Shown here piece after piece: positions 51,337-61,300 of a stretch of 64,000 nucleotides of DNA (position 1 is its first letter; each line of letters starts with the position of its first letter). Origin of the DNA: Casuarius casuarius (Eukaryota; Chordata; Aves; Casuariiformes; Casuariidae). The notes beneath the pieces are model-generated. The model had not been told where the DNA came from. It ran no database searches and worked only from the letters and a program-made list of their open reading frames with translations. The stretch covers positions 5,684,477-5,748,476 of the forward strand of contig PTFA01000028.1 in NCBI GenBank assembly GCA_003342895.1. Direction: 5' to 3'. The position numbers and the translations under genes are program-made.

Positions 51337-54300
51337 GACTTTGCAGGTGAAGAATGTATACTTATTCAGAATCTGGAGACTTCCCATGCTTTAGTATAAT
51401 CAGACTATATTACATGATTTAAAAAAAAAAAGAGAGAGAAAGTGTGAAGAAATGATTGACTGCTCTTTAGGGAGTCTAGGTGAGTTTCCTGTGGCCTTGA
51501 ATTAACATGAATTTTAAAAGGCAAGTGGTACCCAGCTACTGTAGAATTTTTCTTGTCTTCTACAAATAGCAATATCTTAGTAATAGCTTCCCTTAACTGA
51601 ATTAACTTCTTACTCTACCGTAGATAAAATGTAGTAATAAAGACTTGTGGAATAACTTTTATTTTACAAAATGCATGAAAGTGAAGTTTTGAGTAGATGT
51701 TTCTAACATGGAATTTCAGACCAACCCTTTGGTGTAGTTGATATGATATTGTTTCCTCTGAATTACATGAATCACAGCAACTTTAAACTTTTTTTTTATA
51801 GCCCTACCTGAACCCATCCTTCCATCCCTCCAAAAAAATTACCCAGTAAGTGTTTCTTATGAATTATTACTACATCATATATGTGTATGAAGCTTATCTA
51901 GAATATATGAATTCTTAAGTATCTATAATGGGTTAAGCTAAGCATAGTCTGTTAAAATAGTCATTAATATGCTGAGTGTGAAAACGGTTGGTTGCTGTTT
52001 ATGATCATTTCTTTAGTGAAAACAGTTTTTTTATATATGAGAACTTTACACTCACTTGGTAACTAATGCTGTTCACCAAATTCTCTCTTTGCTAGGCTGC
52101 AAATGCTCCAGTGTCATCTGTAACTTTCTGACTTATTTCTTAGTACATTAACTACCGTTGTTTCCATCTGATTGTGCTATATCAGAATTTCATAACTTCC
52201 AACAGCCGTTGAGTTGCTTGTGTCATCCAGCTGATATTTCTTGATTCAGAGGATTAATGGTGTATGTTTCCTAAGGAGGCTCTTGCGACCTCAGAAAACT
52301 GGGCTTCAGTTCACACGTGAAAATCCCTTTTTCAGACTTTGCTGTTATGTCCAGATTATACTCTGCTGATTTCCAGAGAACTGTGTGGGTCTGTACGCTT
52401 TGATCCTTGGCAAAATCAAGGCCGTAACTAGTGATCCTTAATCTAAGGAAGATTACCTAGAAATAACAGCTACCCTGTTAAATATTTGTCTGGGACAAAG
52501 GAGCTATTGCTGAATATTTCTAAGCAACAATTTGCTTAGAGGAATTCCTTGTTCCTTCCTCCTCACCTTTCTTCTCATGTATCACTTCAAATTTATTCTT
52601 TTTCATAGTTGCTCTCTATGTGTGTTTTTAATATTGCTGATAATTGTGCTGAGTTGGTCTCCGAAAGCCATTCTTTCTTTTTGCATACACTTCCTATTAT
52701 GCTGAAATGGGAAGAATCGATGTCACTGTGTATCTGGGAGAAGACCGTGATGTCAGCCAGCTTGGATAATTAAGATAACTAAGATACAAAAGGCGGCTTT
52801 GAACTACAGTAAACTGCATTTTTATCCCTATTTTGTAATCCTGTTTATGTGTACCTTTGTTAAATCTTTATGATCTTTTTTATTTTTATTCTGCTATGCA
52901 CCTTCTAATTTCTTCATTGTTAATGCTAAAAGCATTTGAAACTGTTTTTCATTTCTTGCACATGTATCTAAATCTCTTTTTTTAATTACCAGATTTGCTA
53001 ATTATACCTGCCTAAAGCTCATGCTGCAGTATTTTAAATTTTGTGTGGCTTGTGATTTAAAGAGAACTGTAAGAATCAGTAGCTTCTGATCTCTTTGTAA
53101 CAATTATTCAAACATGTTTATGGTGTTTGAACTGTGTAAATGCCTTTAGAGTACTTCACAAATACTAATGGTTTAAATGATTAAAGCAAACTGAAAATTT
53201 TGAATTTGTACAAAATGTAAGGGTGGTTCCTTGCACTCTGTGAAAGTGGTAAAACTTGCAGGTTGCTGTGTGCTTTCTAGAACACTGCAATAGGAGTAAC
53301 ATTTTATTTTGTTTTAACATAGATTTGTGTTAGTTATCTTGTGTTTGGGAGGACAGACTAAATATTCTAAGATTACTAATAAAAGTATTTTATACCTGCT
53401 TACTATAAAACCAAATCAAAGCTATGGATTAAGATACTTAAATTATGCTAGAAATTCGCAAATATATTTTTGGTCTGCTGTCTCTATTAAGAATATAATT
53501 AAGTGTTTAAGTGCTGTAAAAGTTATCATTTCTGATTACTGATACTACAAGTAAATTTTAAATTTAAAATAAGAAATACACCAGAACAATTCTGGTTTTA
53601 CTTTTAGCTTACGGTAATAATTACAAAGCATGGGAAAATGTCAGTGTCCTAAGAAATGATGTATTTTACTTGTGGCTGTAGCTGGTCAGAGCAGTGTCTC
53701 CTTTCTAATGCTACACATAAATACTATGTCTCCCCTTCTGAGACACAACCTTCAAACTTAAAATCAGCTTTTTTCAAAATCAAATTTGCAGCTCTAACTG
53801 CAGCTTGAAAAGACTTCTGGGCTTTGAAAAACTGCCTGTTCTAAATTGCAGGTGTCCTGTTGAAGAGGCGTACGTGCCTCGAATAAGAAACAAGAGGCAG
53901 ATTCTCTGATTCAGTATATCCCTTCCACAGACCTGTGCGAGTGCGAAGTCCTGGAGGGCTCCCAGCTCTGCCCACGTGCGGGCTGGGTTGCCGTGGGGAG
54001 TCTCCGGCTGGCACAGAGCTGATGTCTTGCAGCTGCGAGTTTAGCGGGAGCGTTGGGGTGCAGCAGAGGTGGGAGCCCAGCTCTGGGGCTTCCAGGCTGG
54101 CAGGTAGCCCCTTCTTCTCCAGCCTGACTGCTTAGACTAGAGTAGCCCACAAAATGGTTTGATCGGTCCCGAAGCTTATTGAGAACTTACCTCTGAATTA
54201 GGACTTTGACAGATGAGCCCAGGGGAATCTGTAGTGGCTTAAGGCACTGCTTGTTCTAGTTGTTTTGCCTGAACATTTTCCAGAGGTAAATGTTGCAGTA

Positions 54301-57300
54301 ACTGACTGGGTGTCAGAAGGCAGTACATGCCCGAGTCTCTCATGTGCCAGGTTACAGTCTAGCACATGGGTTAAATCCAGATGGAGGTGGGTTTCCACTA
54401 GCACACTGGATTGAGAACTTCAGTGACTCTAGCGTGAGCATGCTTTTGTTTCTGCTGCCTCATTTCACAAGCAGTGGTGTCTTGCTAAAGGATGGTGCAG
54501 GAGATGGGATCCTGCTTAAGCTACTGTAGCTACTTCAAGCATTGGGAGTCAGTCCTCAGTTAGGTGCAGTTTGCTCCCCACTTAGAATTGCACTTTTTTT
54601 TTTTTTTTTGATAAATACTAGTGAAATGTTAACTTGTCAGACTGGAGAAAGGTAATTTTTGTAAATATATATGCATGTGTGTATGTGAATACAGGTACCT
54701 ATCAAAAAAGGCAAAATACTATGCTGATGTTACCATTATAAACTTCTTTTGGAGTAAGAATCTTGTACAGTCAGAGTTAAGCTCATTTTACATCCAAGTA
54801 TCTTGATGTATAGTTTTTTTGGATGTACACTTGTATTCCTTTCCAGTGTGTAAGGGGGAAGGAGAACATGCGTCAGCATTATAGCTTGAATATGATGCAT
54901 TTTGCTGAATGCTAGTCATTCAGCATGCAGAATGCAGCCAACCAAGCTAAAGAGGAGAGGTCTGGTTAAAAAAAAAAGGGGGGGGGGAGGAAAAGCTTTG
55001 CAGTCTTTTTTTTCTGGAATATTTTGAAATGATGAATAGCTCACTGATTTTTTTGTTTTCCCCCTGACCCCCCTCAATTAGGTCCTGAGTTTCTTTTCCA
55101 TTTCTTAAGATGTTATGAGGCAAAGGTACAGCAAGCAAATGAGGGACTAGTTCTCAAAGACATTGAATTTCTTGCCTTCTAGAGCAAGTTAAGAAGGGAA
55201 AACTTGCAGGAAAAGCCTACTTGAAACTGAGCTAATTTTAAGGATGCTTTGAAATTTTCTCTCATTACCAGCCTCCCTTAGGTAGATTATCTGTAATCTG
55301 TACCTTGCCCCATTTATCTAGTTATTCCTCAAATCCATCTAGCAGGAAGAAAAGAACTGTTATCCTTGTTTTACAATAGGTGAATGAAGGTGGGGAAAGG
55401 CTAATGAGGTTTCATGGGTTGTCTGTGGCAAAGCAGAAAAATGAGCCCAGATTTCCTGTGGCCAGTCTGTCTTATTCCCTGGACACTGAGTGATTGCACT
55501 GTTAAGAAATGACCTTAAACAGGCTGTATTGTAGGTTATTGATGTATTTTGACAGAAATTTTCATTAAATCTTCCCTATACCCTTTCTCAGGTTAAAGCA
55601 ATAATTAATTTGGTCTTATATGTAAAAATTTCTAATCTGCTAATAGCAATTTCCTCCATAGCAGGCTTGCTGTATATCAGAAGGACAAAACACTTCTTTC
55701 TTTTTCTTCTCTAGAAGTGGTGATCAGCAGCCCTCAATGTTTTTTATTAAAAAAAAAAAATCAGAAAATTTAGGAATTGCATCTCTTCTGCCAAGAGTGG
55801 GAATCTTTGGAATGTGGTCTGTTTCCTGCTCCTCAATTGAGTCCTTCAGATTTGCTGCAGTGGTGCTTACACAACTTTTGATCAACCATAAATTCAGTGA
55901 AGAAACAGGCAAACTGAATATTCTGAAAAATGCCTTCATTTGGACTATACTTCTGTCATAATCACCATTTTCAAAATACAGTTTTCTATTATAAAACTGC
56001 AAGTTTTCCTAACTTCATATTGTATCAACTGGCAACAAATCATATCGATAAAATATCTTTGGATAAAATGGTCCTTCCTATCCATTTGCTCTTTTCCGTT
56101 TTCTGGATTTAAGCATACACACGCACAGGAATGCAAGTACATCTCTTTTTTGCCATAAGCTTTATTACAGTAATAGCTGATATATTGTTTTTTGCTGTTG
56201 TTACGGCAGTTACTAGTTCATTGCTTTCTCCATTCAAATTTAAATTAATACAACATTAATACAAATTAATCTTGATTAATATGTAAAAATGTAAATAAAA
56301 CATAGACAATATCCTTGTTTCCATGTTTCAGTCACATTTAATGTCAAGATTGCTAAGAAAAAGCAACATCCTCTGTAAGTTAGTAATAGTACTAAAGAAA
56401 ATAGCTTATTTATTATTCTGAAAAATAATAACCCATAGTCTCGTGTTTTAGCTGCTCAATATACTAACCTCATTGCAGTGGCAGATTTTTCTTGCAGCTG
56501 AGAGGTTTTCAGTAATTTGAATATATAGAGCATAAAGGAAAACTTGTTCACCTTTTCAAAAATGTCTACTAACACTAGTAAGCAAATGTTTGGTGGCAGT
56601 AGACATCTGTCATGGTAATTTCCCTGCATTTCTGTTTTTATTGTTAAGAGTCAACAGCCCTTGTTCTCGTTCCTCTTTTTCCCCATGTCCATTTCCTCAT
56701 GAGCTGTTATAATGCTAATACTAGGTCTGTTTGTTATGACTCTTCTGCAACTTTCTGTGGGCATGGGCAAGGAGTGGCTTTCACTCCAGTAGGTATCTGA
56801 TTTACTTTAGGGTCAAAATCATATATAATGTACAATCTATGGAAAGCTTCTGTTCCCCTTTTAGATCTTTAAGTATATGCCGTGTATCTGCTTTTTATGT
56901 CCCCCTCCGTGCTTTTGGTGTGTTCTGCTGGATTGTGAGGTGTTAAATTCTGAGCTCTGGTAACTGTCATAGCATTTTATACACAAAATTCTATGATGTG
57001 AGAACAAAAGCCCAAATTTTTTACAGCTGGAAACATGGCCTTTTTTATGGAAGATGTGTTGCTCAAGGTCCCAGAAAATTTTACTGGAATTGGCAAAAAA
57101 GGACAAGAGTCCCAAACTTTCAAACCCTACTGGTTTGATCACTAACCACATTTCACTCGGAGGAAGCATTGCCTGGTGTGAACATGGAAATAGTATTACA
57201 GTGTGTCGTGTTTTCAGTAATACTGTAGTACGCTAAAGTTAGAAGGTCATGCCTGATGTTACTCTTTAAAATAACAAAGTAGGGGAGGGGGAGATGCACT

Positions 57301-58377
57301 AAGAAGACAGAATAGGTTCCTATATTTGTGTGGGTCTTGGGTTTATTTTCCTTAAAATACACAAGGCATTGTGGTAAAATGTAGCATCCTGGTATTATCA
57401 ACTTTTCAAAACTGTTTCCCTAGCTAGCAGCAGAAGATATGTTCTCTTCTTGAACATCCAGTCTGTCAGAGGAACCTAAATGATATAATGGACATTTAAG
57501 CAGTGTAGCAAACTTAAAGCAATGTTAGTTTAGTCTTGAGCAAGGAACTTTCTACACTGGTAATGGTGATTTTCCTTTTTAGCAAACCTGCAGTATTTCT
57601 GAAAGAGAAGCATACTTCAGTTTAAATGGTAGGGTCTGTGTATTCAGGTCTGTTGTATAACTCACCTTTTATTCTTTCAGATAGCTTGGATAGAGGAGGT
57701 GCTACCACAATCTTTGGACTCATTATGTGGGAAGATGCAAGTTTGTTAGAGCTAGTGGGGTTGACATGCAAATTGAATTCTGTGCTGTGGGAAATAAGTA
57801 AGGCCCTCCTTTTGGAGTGAGTGTTTCTATACTGCAGGTATGGAAACTTAGTGACACCTGCATTAGCTTCACACACCCTATCTCAGCTGCAGCCAGCTCA
57901 GTGCAGGCTGCCTTACTGTGCTTCTGCTCATGTGATTTTACTAGTATGCAAGCACAAGCTCAGTTCAGAGGTATTTCTATGTTAAAATTCTTAAGCAAAC
58001 AGAAGATAAGGGATGGTCTCACTCTCGTGGGTAAGGTGACTCTACTTGAGCTCAGTGGGAGTAACTAGGATCCAGCACAGCAGCACAGGAGAAATAGAGC
58101 TTTTTCCTTTTAATTTGTACTTGAAATTCTAATAAGCAAATGACAGGCAGACTTTTGTTGTTGTTGTTATAAGTAAAAATACATGCCAAGATTAAAGCTG
58201 TGTGTGTGTGTATATATACTCTCTGATTTTATTTTGACAGGACTCTTTTGATCCTACTATGCAGTTGCACCTTGTTCATCAAGCCCCATGTACCATTCCT
58301 CCTTACCTCTCAAAAAATGGATCAAGTCTTGGAGATCTGCTAATAGGCTTCTTTAAATATTATGCCACAGAATTTGA
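27394..58377 (+). CDS. TENT2: TENT2 (GLD2/PAPD4) cytoplasmic poly(A) RNA polymerase, 3' end beyond window
   Basis: TENT2 adds adenosines to the 3' ends of selected mRNAs and microRNAs in the cytoplasm. It works with RNA-binding partners that recruit it to targets, for example in oocytes and neurons. Eleven exons join in frame to 417 codons plus two bases. Residues 1-174 are a low-complexity N-terminus with basic motifs RGRKR (88-92) and KRQR (103-106). The nucleotidyltransferase signature runs from G220-S221-S222 to the catalytic aspartates D232 and D234 in SSDGDLCLVV. The third acidic residue is D294 in CVEFDLNVNN. The central domain follows, with ASRGTLSSYSLVLMVLHYLQ. The PAP-associated domain begins near residue 402 (LGDLLIGFFKYYATEF). 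The mammalian enzyme is about 484 residues, as I recall, and its last ~80 residues are not in this window. No disabling change is visible, so the gene appears intact as far as it goes. Confidence 0.96.
28194..28310 (+). CDS. TENT2: TENT2 exon 3, residues 52-90
   Basis: 117 bases between acceptor TTTCTAG and donor GTAAGT. It encodes a Ser/Thr/Pro-rich linker ending in FRGRK, with both codons split at the borders. Because its length is a multiple of three, skipping it would keep the frame. The linker is poorly conserved except for LTYGN and the basic end. Confidence 0.93.
28311..30552 (+). other. TENT2: TENT2 intron 3
   Basis: About 2.2 kb, AT-rich. It holds a T-run near 30,026-30,043 and an A-run with an N at 30,195. 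No exon or transposon recognised. Confidence 0.6.
30195..30195. other. Ambiguous base N in poly(A) run
   Basis: A single N within a long A-run of TENT2 intron 3. Two further single Ns occur at 31,309 and 60,233, all next to homopolymers, so run lengths there are uncertain. Confidence 0.95.
30553..30802 (+). CDS. TENT2: TENT2 exon 4, residues 91-174
   Basis: 250 bases, acceptor TTTTTTGTAG, donor GTAATA. It encodes the basic motif KRQRFHSPH, likely a nuclear-localisation-type signal, then VVNQTVPLPEERRYSFPGS and FHAHYVPDLTGCVPP, ending VAKDK at a codon boundary. Compared with my recollection of the mammalian protein, there are a few extra residues (around PGSIPSQ) before the HYVPD motif. An open frame continues past the donor, but the protein family requires splicing here. 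Confidence 0.95.
30803..32102 (+). other. TENT2: TENT2 intron 4 with duplicated segment
   Basis: 1.3 kb. It contains a perfect 95-bp direct repeat around an A-rich run, listed separately, and one N. Apart from that, nothing coding. The acceptor at its end (GTGTCAAG) has a weaker pyrimidine tract than the other exons. Confidence 0.6.
31310..31621. repeat. Perfect 95-bp direct repeat flanking an A-rich run
   Basis: 31,310-31,404 and 31,527-31,621 are identical, starting TCTTTGTATTTCATCTCGCA. Between them are 122 bases ending in a long purine run of A with scattered G. The base just before the first copy is N (31,309), after seven A. The absence of any mismatch implies a very recent duplication or a mis-joined assembly at a homopolymer. 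Confidence 0.92.
32103..32217 (+). CDS. TENT2: TENT2 exon 5, residues 175-212
   Basis: 115 bases, acceptor CAAG at 32,099-32,102, donor GTATGT. It encodes the helical entry to the catalytic domain, with KELCRTELQREIQRIFP, and leaves one base of the next codon. It is separated from exon 6 by a very short intron. Confidence 0.95.
32338..32429 (+). CDS. TENT2: TENT2 exon 6, catalytic nucleotidyltransferase motif, residues 213-243
   Basis: 92 bases after acceptor TTGTTACAG, following an intron of only 120 bases. It encodes SRLFLVGSSLNGFGTRSSDG followed by DLCLVVKEEP. This is the GS-containing nucleotidyltransferase motif with the two metal-binding aspartates D232 and D234. The donor is GTAAGT and the exon ends exactly at a codon boundary, which matters for the candidate cassette exon downstream. 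Confidence 0.97.
32819..32860 (+). CDS. TENT2: Candidate 42-bp cassette exon of TENT2 (14 residues)
   Basis: A pyrimidine-rich tract ends in TTGTTTAG at 32,818. The next 42 bases are open and end at a strong donor, GTAAGT, at 32,861. Exon 6 ends and exon 7 begins at codon boundaries, so inclusion would add 14 residues, ILSYHIEKAKPDIS, without disturbing the frame. The insertion would sit between VVKEEP and VNQKTEAR, in the loop right after the catalytic strand. As I recall, mammalian TENT2 has splice variants differing by a few residues at this same junction, which makes regulated splicing here plausible. I do not know of this exact exon. It could be a chance pairing of splice sites. Confidence 0.5.
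33004..33047. repeat. Perfect 22-bp tandem duplication in TENT2 intron 6
   Basis: Two identical adjacent copies, 33,004-33,025 and 33,026-33,047, beginning AAAAGTTTTAGTG. Likely slippage, possibly length-polymorphic. Confidence 0.9.
33471..33537 (+). CDS. TENT2: TENT2 exon 7, residues 244-265
   Basis: 67 bases, acceptor ATGTTTCAG, donor GTAAGT. It encodes VNQKTEARHILSLVQKLFSS followed by KL, and leaves one base. The mammalian form, as I recall it, can carry four extra residues (CFFQ) at the start of this exon from an upstream acceptor. The corresponding upstream bases here lack a suitable AG, so that variant seems absent. Confidence 0.95.
33538..40462 (+). other. TENT2: TENT2 intron 7 (6.9 kb)
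   Basis: A large AT-rich intron splitting the catalytic domain. It holds a 177-codon open frame at 33,996-34,529 that I cannot identify, a candidate stop-containing exon at 36,902-37,052, a C-run near 37,544 and a G-run near 40,370. No transposon recognised. Confidence 0.6.
36902..37052 (+). other. TENT2: Candidate poison exon in TENT2 intron 7
   Basis: The acceptor TTTTCTCTTAG ends at 36,901. The segment runs 151 bases to CTGATAG and a strong GTGAGA donor at 37,053. Entered from exon 7 (phase 1), it stays open for 40 codons (Phe, then MQRGAVVSGLDTRMESTQQL and onward) and stops at TGA, 37,021-37,023. Inclusion would truncate TENT2 inside the catalytic domain or trigger decay of the mRNA. The segment has several CpGs, unusual for this intron. 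Function is inferred from splice signals only. Confidence 0.33.
40463..40532 (+). CDS. TENT2: TENT2 exon 8, residues 266-288, with GC donor
   Basis: 70 bases, acceptor TCCCTTTCAG. It encodes SYIERPQLIRAKVPIVKFRD followed by KV, then two bases of a serine codon completed in exon 9. The donor is AG followed by GCAAGT, a GC rather than GT donor with otherwise perfect consensus. Reading on to any nearby GT would break the conserved KVSCVEFD junction, so the GC donor is well supported. Confidence 0.95.
40533..44150 (+). other. TENT2: TENT2 intron 8 (GC-AG)
   Basis: 3.6 kb of AT-rich DNA beginning GCAAGT and ending TTCTCCATAG. A pyrimidine-rich stretch lies at about 42,190-42,340. Nothing else recognised. 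Confidence 0.65.
44151..44227 (+). CDS. TENT2: TENT2 exon 9, third catalytic aspartate, residues 289-314
   Basis: 77 bases, acceptor TTCTCCATAG, donor GTAAGT. It encodes CVEFDLNVNNVVGIRNTFLL followed by RTYAY. D294 in VEFD is the third metal-coordinating acidic residue of this polymerase family. NVNNVVGIRNT is a highly conserved signature of the GLD2 group. Confidence 0.96.
44228..47606 (+). other. TENT2: TENT2 intron 9
   Basis: 3.4 kb, AT-rich. A short repeated CTAAG motif lies near 44,850. No exon or transposon recognised. Confidence 0.6.
47607..47735 (+). CDS. TENT2: TENT2 exon 10, residues 315-357
   Basis: 129 bases, acceptor TTACTTACAG, donor GTAAGT. It encodes IENRVRPLVLVVKKWASFHD, then INDASRGTLSSYSLVLMVLH and YLQ. 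The central domain built from this segment contacts the incoming nucleotide in related enzymes. The exon length is divisible by three. Confidence 0.96.
47736..51801 (+). other. TENT2: TENT2 intron 10
   Basis: About 4 kb, AT-rich, with A-runs near 49,368 and 51,319-51,336 and a T-run near 51,307. Overlapping open frames of 102 codons on both strands near 50,551-50,875 show no recognisable domain. Nothing else recognised. Confidence 0.6.
51802..51845 (+). CDS. TENT2: TENT2 exon 11, residues 358-372 (44-bp small exon)
   Basis: 44 bases, acceptor TTTTTTATAG, donor GTAAGT. It encodes TLPEPILPSLQKNYP, with the first codon shared with exon 10, and ends at a codon boundary. The LPEPILPSLQK stretch matches the family closely. 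The very short exon is easy to miss by automatic methods. Confidence 0.94.
53930..54125. other. GC/CpG-rich patch inside TENT2 intron 11
   Basis: About 200 bases with many CpGs and much higher GC content than the surrounding intron. Open frames on both strands here (about 66 and 79 codons) reflect composition. It may be a small intragenic CpG element, an enhancer or the remnant of an inserted sequence. No motif decides between these. Confidence 0.5.
58198..58218. repeat. TG/TA microsatellite close to exon 12 acceptor
   Basis: Consecutive TG units followed by TA units, ending about 22 bases before the acceptor at 58,240. Its length could affect the polypyrimidine tract and branch-point region. 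Confidence 0.8.
58241..58377 (+). CDS. TENT2: TENT2 exon 12, start of PAP-associated domain, residues 373-417
   Basis: 137 bases, acceptor TTTTGACAG, donor GTAAGT. It encodes DSFDPTMQLHLVHQAPCTIP, then PYLSKNGSSLGDLLIGFFKY and YATEF, and leaves GA of an Asp or Glu codon. LGDLLIGFFKYYATEF is the hallmark opening of the PAP-associated domain. The exon that should follow, containing the rest of that domain and the C-terminus, is not found before base 64,000. Confidence 0.96.
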
Positions 58378-61300
58378 GTAAGTATTAAACTCAGCATTTT
58401 GAAACATGTAAAATTTTGCTTTCTTCTGTTTGATACATCAACATCTCAAGTCCCTTAAAGAGGAAGGAATAACAGTAATGCAGAAGTGATAACTGATAGA
58501 GAGGAAACAAGTGAAAGGAACTGAGGACAGTGGGAATGCTGATATAAATAGTGTTGTCTAAAGTCTTTTGATTAGCGAAGCTACTTATTTTGTAAAATAG
58601 CTGCTGAAAGTTAGATAGCTCTGTCCTTCTAAAATAGCTGGATTTCTTTTTTATATTACACTGTTTTAAAACTGCATATCCCTGTGCAAGAAAGATCTAC
58701 TCTTAGTTTTAGTTAAAGGTATTGCTTATGATCTGGAATTACTTGAACCCTAATAGCTGCACTTGTTTTCTGTCACCTCAAGGCAATGGAGGTTGTTGAT
58801 CAGATGACTCCTTACTTTAACCATAACAGACATGAATATAGGCCATTTTTACTGAGGAATTCTCCCATATCTAGGTGGTTCACTAACCTTGTTGGTTTGC
58901 TAGAATCTGAGTTTAATTTTGTCATCTGGACTTTTCTGTGAAAGAGAAATAGAAGACAGAGAAAGTTGTGAGGGAATCTGAAAAACCATAGATTATGAAC
59001 GTTTTAACAAATTGTTAGTTGAGATCTCTTAAAGATTGCTTGTGCATATGAAACATTAGATTGTTGTATTTAAATAAGCTTAAAGATCATTTAAAGACTT
59101 TGTTCAGGCCATTGATTCATACATGTTACTGTCTAATTTGTATATGTCTATCATAACTGTTCCCTGGAAGGAGAACAAAGTGTATGACTGCTGATGATAT
59201 TTGTTATCATTTTTTGTAGTGTTCATATCTTACCTCAGTGCAAGAAATTAATCATCATGAAATCCTTGAAAGCAAATATCACTGGGGTGTGCACTGCATG
59301 TGGAATTTGTAACTTAAATCCATACGGCCTGTGGCAATTCATGAGCTAATTGCACTTTGTGCATGCTTAAACCTGATCTTGAGAGATATTCATATAAAGG
59401 GCTTTCCTTTAACAAGTTCTGCAGATAAGAGAATTGTCTTTTGTTCTAAAAGATTCCATTGGGTTGCTGTCTCTTCAGCTGCCCAGGTGCTGTTTGCTAA
59501 ATGCATAAATTATAGGATATTGCTGTGTGGTCCTTAAAAGAACATCCTTAAGTTCCTAATTTGTGTAGGACACTAGATGCATCCTTTGCTACTCATACAT
59601 ATAATGAGTTGTTAATCTCATCCTATCAGGAAGTGATCTATTTATTAAATATTTTTCCACTGGGGAAGAAGTTTCTGGTTTGCCTGTGCAAACTAGCAGG
59701 AAAAGTCTTGTCCAAATCTGGGAAAAATATCTAATTTTACTCTCCTCGTTCATGTGCCTGTCAACAAACAGCCAGGAGCAGATTTCTGTGCAAGTTGGGA
59801 GCTGGTCCCTGTTCCTGTTGCTTAAAGGATTTTTTTTTTTTTTTGGTCTGCTGTTAGACATTGAGGATGCACTAGGAAGTATGAAAAATGTCAACACTGC
59901 AGTATCATTACTTGAACTGATGATAATCCCTGCTTATTATTTTTAGCAATGATCATCATCTAAGGAAAAGATGTTACCTAAGTTTAATCTCAGAGGCATG
60001 GAGGAGCTTCTGCTTTAAAGAAAAAGGCTGAAAAGATTGAGGGGCTTAGTGTACGTATAGAAGCAGAAGAAAAGGGAATCAAAAGGCCTTTGGACCCTCT
60101 AAAGAACACTGGAATGCAAATGAAGATTTGAGGGCATCAATATGAAAACTCACTAGAGGAAAAGTTAGGATAAGTAGAGAATGACAATAAGATAGTTGCT
60201 GAAGTCAAGAGAAGAAAATATCCCCCCCCCCCNAAAAAAAAAAAACAACCCCCAGACCTGTGACAAACATTTTGCCAATTTTTTCAGCATTAACTATCTG
60301 TTAAATATTTAAACTTTTGACTAGTGATGGTATGCTAAAAAAGCTATAGAAAATACTCATAAAAATTCCTGTGTTGAGAATGTTATATAGCTGATAAGTC
60401 ATATAAGGAAACGACACACAATGCAGTAACCTATGTTATTTTTAGCTATTTTTGCTGTGGAAATAAAACTAAATGAGTTGTTCTGTTCACTTGGCCATGA
60501 CCCTCTGTGTACTCCTGATAACTTTTAAACATGGTTTGAAAGGAGCAGGGTGCAGGTCTTAAAGGTATTAGAGTTCCTTAAAGTCTTAGGAAAATTGGTA
60601 ATTGGATGCAGGAGAGAAACCCAAATTAGTGTCCCTGCTCAGGAGAAAGCAAGCAGAACATGGTGTTTAAATATTTTCTTGTGCCTGATAGCCAGCCACT
60701 GAGAACAAATGTAGCTCCAAGCTATCCGTAGTGTATGTTATCTTTGCTTTGAGGTTGCTGCTGGGAACATGCTGGGGAGGATAGAATTATTATTAGAGGT
60801 GGGAATGAGGATGAGAGTTAAATACACACAACACAGGGCTCTGTTACTTTTGCCTTTTGTGGAACTAGTGTTTTACTCCTAAACATGTAAAATATTTTCA
60901 TTGTTGTAATGAATAATGTTGTCATTCTTTGCTTTTCCTGTAAGACATTTACTAGTGCCTTTTTTATGTACAGAATTTTTAAGTTTATATTCCAGCTAAC
61001 ATGACTGTTAAGTTAGGTCACATCTAAATGACCTGTACTGTGCCAGTGAACTTTTGCTTTTGAACTGTAGTATGTTTGATAAAAAGATTCCTAAAGAAAA
61101 TACTACAATATTCATACAAGTGACTTTAGTAGATTCCTATCTATGAAGTAGGACACAGAACTACAAGGTTTGATATACAGGATGTGTTTTGCTGAAAGAA
61201 CAACTTGCAATCAAGAATGATCAGATAATGTGTGATCATTCATCGTTCTGGACAGAATGAGTCACTGAATTTACCTGCCTGCAATGCTTAACTGATCACC

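Larger units (their letters stand above)
51846..58240 (+). other. TENT2: TENT2 intron 11 (6.4 kb)
   Basis: Mostly AT-rich. It contains a GC- and CpG-rich patch at about 53,930-54,125, T- and G-runs (54,593-54,609 and 54,979-54,988), a TTG repeat near 58,156 and a TG/TA microsatellite at about 58,198-58,218 just before the next exon. No coding exon recognised. Confidence 0.6.
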
